Shown: positions 62,216-64,000 of the stretch, one piece after another
Numbering within the stretch: position 1 is the stretch's first letter
How the letters are laid out: the number at the start of each line of letters is the position of its first letter
Source of the DNA: an uncultured Lachnospiraceae bacterium
Lineage (GTDB): Bacteria > Bacillota > Clostridia > Lachnospirales > Lachnospiraceae
DNA: 64,000 nt
Reading direction: 5' to 3'
Assembly: GCA_910576895.1 (NCBI GenBank)
Contig: CAJTJZ010000007.1
Coordinates: 23,725-87,724 of the forward strand
Notes under the pieces: model-generated
What the model was told of the DNA's origin: nothing
Seen by the model: only the letters and a program-made list of their open reading frames with translations
The model's database searches: none
Position numbers and translations under genes: made by a program

Positions 62216-63373
62216 TTATTCTTTCTTTGTCTGTTTCATATCTGTATAAGCCTCTCCACTTTTTATAGAAAATCCCTTATATTTTGCCATCTCACTAACC
62301 GTTACAAGCTGATACCCTTCTTTAATTAATTTTGGAATCACCTTAATTGCTGCATCTCTTGATTGAGAATATAAATCATGCATTAAGATAATATCTCCAT
62401 CTTTTACATTTGACATGATTTTTGTTTCTGTAGATTTTGCATTTCTAGTTTTCCAGTCTAAAGTATCAATTGACCATAAAATCATCGGTTTTCCTACTTG
62501 TTCCCGCAGTTTTGTACCAATTGAACCATAAGGCGGCCGCATAATTCCTGTATAATACCCTAAAATATCTTTTACTTTATCCTCTGTTTTGTCTAATTCA
62601 CTATTAATTGTAGAAAGAGCTGCTGTTCCCAAATTCGCATGGCTATAGCTATGACTTCCAATTTCACAGCCCTGTTTACTTGCCTGTTTCATAGTATCTG
62701 CATAACTAGATACACGTTCCCCAACAATAAAAAACGTAGCACGAGCATCATATTTTTTCAATGTTTTTAAAATTTCTTTTGTATAAATACTTGGTCCATC
62801 ATCAAACGTCAATGCCACCATTGGTTTTTCGGGATCAATTTCTAAATGGAAATAAGCCGTTCCCTTTGTCATTTCTCCCTCAAAAATTTCTTCTCCTGCT
62901 TTTACCATAGCACAAACTCGATAACGATAGGCTGTTTTTTCTTTTACTGTTTTATCTATATAAGAATTTGTATCCACTTCTGCTAATTGTTTTAATGTTC
63001 CATTTTTCTTTCTACGAAAAATAAGATAACCATCAGCATCTTTTACTTTTTTCCAAGAAAGAGAAGTTCCTTCTTCTGAATAAAGTGCTAATAATTTTTT
63101 TGGCACTTGCAATTTTTTTGCTAATCTCTTTTTTTCAGCTCTTTCTGCTTCTGTTACCTCTACTTCAATCTCATCATTTATTTCAGAATTTTCCTTTTCT
63201 CCTTGTTCCTCTTGTTTTTCTTCTTGTTCGTCCTGCCGATCCTTTGCATTTGCTGTTACCTTATCATCTAATACTGCCGTATTATGATATGATTTTAAAT
63301 ATACTAGCCATCCAATCAAAATTACAAATAATACTGCTGTAATGCCTATTATCATTTCTTTTTTCTTTGCCAT
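62216..63373 (-). CDS. Membrane-anchored polysaccharide deacetylase
   Basis: 385 residues. TM anchor (about 6-26), a Glu/Lys-rich stalk, a fibronectin type III-like domain (about 92-172) and a NodB domain (about 182-365). Catalytic motifs are complete: TFDDGP with the base and metal Asp, HSYSH metal ligands, RPPYGS, WSIDTLDW and LMHD. It faces the outside and would remove acetyl groups from peptidoglycan or another wall glycan. Upstream, 63374-63711 (338 bp) is AT-rich with a few short hairpins and no gene. Confidence 0.92.
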   Translation of the reverse strand: MAKKKEMIIGITAVLFVILIGWLVYLKSYHNTAVLDDKVTANAKDRQDEQEEKQEEQGEKENSEINDEIEVEVTEAERAEKKRLAKKLQVPKKLLALYSEEGTSLSWKKVKDADGYLIFRRKKNGTLKQLAEVDTNSYIDKTVKEKTAYRYRVCAMVKAGEEIFEGEMTKGTAYFHLEIDPEKPMVALTFDDGPSIYTKEILKTLKKYDARATFFIVGERVSSYADTMKQASKQGCEIGSHSYSHANLGTAALSTINSELDKTEDKVKDILGYYTGIMRPPYGSIGTKLREQVGKPMILWSIDTLDWKTRNAKSTETKIMSNVKDGDIILMHDLYSQSRDAAIKVIPKLIKEGYQLVTVSEMAKYKGFSIKSGEAYTDMKQTKKE

Positions 63374-63711
63374 CTTTTTTGTTCTCCATTTCTATATTGT
63401 TATTTCCCTCCAAAATAACAACACAATATTTACTCTTTGTATTTCCGAATTGCCAATCTCTATTCTATCTATCACAACTTCGTTTGTCAACTGCTTGTTA
63501 AAATTAAATAATTATCATATATAGCAACTTTTGGAAAAAAAATAAATTCATAACTTAATAGTTTGTAATTAAAAAAATTTAAAGTAAAAAGAACTCTTGT
63601 TACTGTTCTTACTTACTTTATAGATGTAAAAAGAACAAAGCAAACTTGCTTGCTCTTATTCGAATATAATTGCAATAGTCAGCCAAGCTTTGCAGTTTCC
63701 AAAGAAAGCTG

Positions 63712-63743
63712 TTAATAGGAAATTCCTTGGAATTTCCTATTAA
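63712..63743. repeat. 32-bp near-perfect palindrome
   Basis: TTAATAGGAAATTCC (63712-63726) and GGAATTTCCTATTAA (63729-63743) are perfect inverted arms separated by only two bases. It lies beyond the tRNA terminator. With so short a loop it suits a dimeric protein-binding site or an insertion scar better than a terminator. Confidence 0.8.
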
Positions 63744-63748
63744 ATAAA

Positions 63749-63776
63749 AAAAGAGTCTTGAAAACTCAGGACTCTT
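63749..63776 (-). terminator. Terminator of the tRNA operon
   Basis: AAAGAGTC near 63750 pairs with GGACTCTTT ending at 63776; on the minus strand it comes right after tRNA-Cys and is followed by TTTTTTATTTAA. Confidence 0.8.
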
Positions 63777-63780
63777 TCAA

Positions 63781-63851
63781 AGGCGAGTACCAGATTTGAA
63801 CTGGTGATCAAGGTGTTGCAGACCCATGCCTTACCGCTTGGCTAACTCGCC
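63781..63851 (-). tRNA. tRNA-Cys (GCA)
   Basis: 71-base cloverleaf: acceptor GGCGAGT/ACTCGCC with U73, D-stem GCC/GGC, anticodon loop CTGCAAC (anticodon GCA), T-arm ACCAG-TTCAAAT-CTGGT. The 3' CCA is not encoded. Confidence 0.95.
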
Positions 63852-63898
63852 ATATTATTTTATTGACTTTAATAAAACGATCTGGTTCCAAAATCAAG

Positions 63899-63970
63899 TG
63901 ACTCCAAGGGGATTTGAACCCCTGTTATCGCCGTGAAAGGGCGGTGTCTTAACCTCTTGACCATGGAGCC
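63899..63970 (-). tRNA. tRNA-Glu (TTC)
   Basis: 72-base cloverleaf: acceptor GGCTCCA/TGGAGTC with A73, anticodon loop CTTTCAC (anticodon TTC) on stem CCGCC/GGCGA, T-arm with GGGGTTCAAATCCCC. No encoded CCA. It is a substrate type for MnmA encoded nearby. Confidence 0.95.
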
Positions 63971-63976
63971 AAAAAG

Positions 63977-64000
63977 CTCCCCGAGTAGGGCTCGAACCTA
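63977..64000 (-). tRNA. tRNA, 3' part only, probably Asn
   Basis: The window ends inside this gene. Visible are T-loop TTCGAGC with stem end CCTAC, acceptor 3' strand TCGGGGA and G73. A 5' strand TCCCCGA with G73 is usual for tRNA-Asn, but the anticodon lies outside the window. Confidence 0.65.

Overview
The window reads as a chromosomal segment of a low-GC, Gram-positive gut-type Clostridia, most likely a Lachnospiraceae relative. Supporting signs are strong AAGGAGG-type ribosome sites, sigma-A promoters with 17-bp spacing, a methionine T-box, a NiCo riboswitch very close to the known clostridial one, [FeFe]-hydrogenase maturation, a split purH/purO pair, and DUF4358-MBOAT-DHHW and PadR-DUF2812 gene sets. 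The species assignment is inference. No prophage, complete transposon, CRISPR array or origin is visible.

Left part (1-25 kb). A GntR-controlled ABC exporter sits beside a small hydrophobic peptide gene that resembles a type I toxin. A PadR-DUF2812 pair and an orphan MoeB/ThiF enzyme follow. Next is a self-contained fructose PTS operon (fruK-fruA-ptsH-ptsI-deoR), whose HPr keeps His15 but has Lys in place of the regulatory Ser46. After it come a SprA-like HExxH protein, a MIF-family protein, a 1331-residue secreted 5'-nucleotidase, glgB and hemC. A short patch of visibly higher GC holds an XRE regulator and a gene remnant; then a phosphotransferase and an esterase.

Middle (23-45 kb). A LytTR response regulator with its AgrC-type kinase faces a second, decaying agr-like locus. 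There agrB is frameshifted at an A7 run and a small upstream gene is broken. These are followed by a membrane XRE regulator, an ECF sigma factor with a ~370-residue extension, a chemoreceptor, cardiolipin synthase, a polysaccharide O-acylation cassette, deoD, a CDF metal exporter under a NiCo riboswitch, and metG under a T-box.

Right part (43-64 kb). Two Clostridia-type proteins of unknown function and a small HD alarmone-hydrolase-like protein come first. Then a lipoprotein, AICAR transformylase plus PurO-type IMP cyclohydrolase, and Rrf2-HydE. A tandem array of five 29-bp inverted-repeat units precedes a Fic protein and a CHASE2 adenylate cyclase. An AraC-linked ABC/alpha-galactosidase operon, mnmA, a polysaccharide deacetylase and a tRNA cluster (Cys, Glu, probably Asn) close the window.

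The most unusual structures are the 29-bp array, whose stems show compensatory changes; a structured repeat found three times directly at stop codons; the frameshifted agrB; and the sigma-factor fusion.
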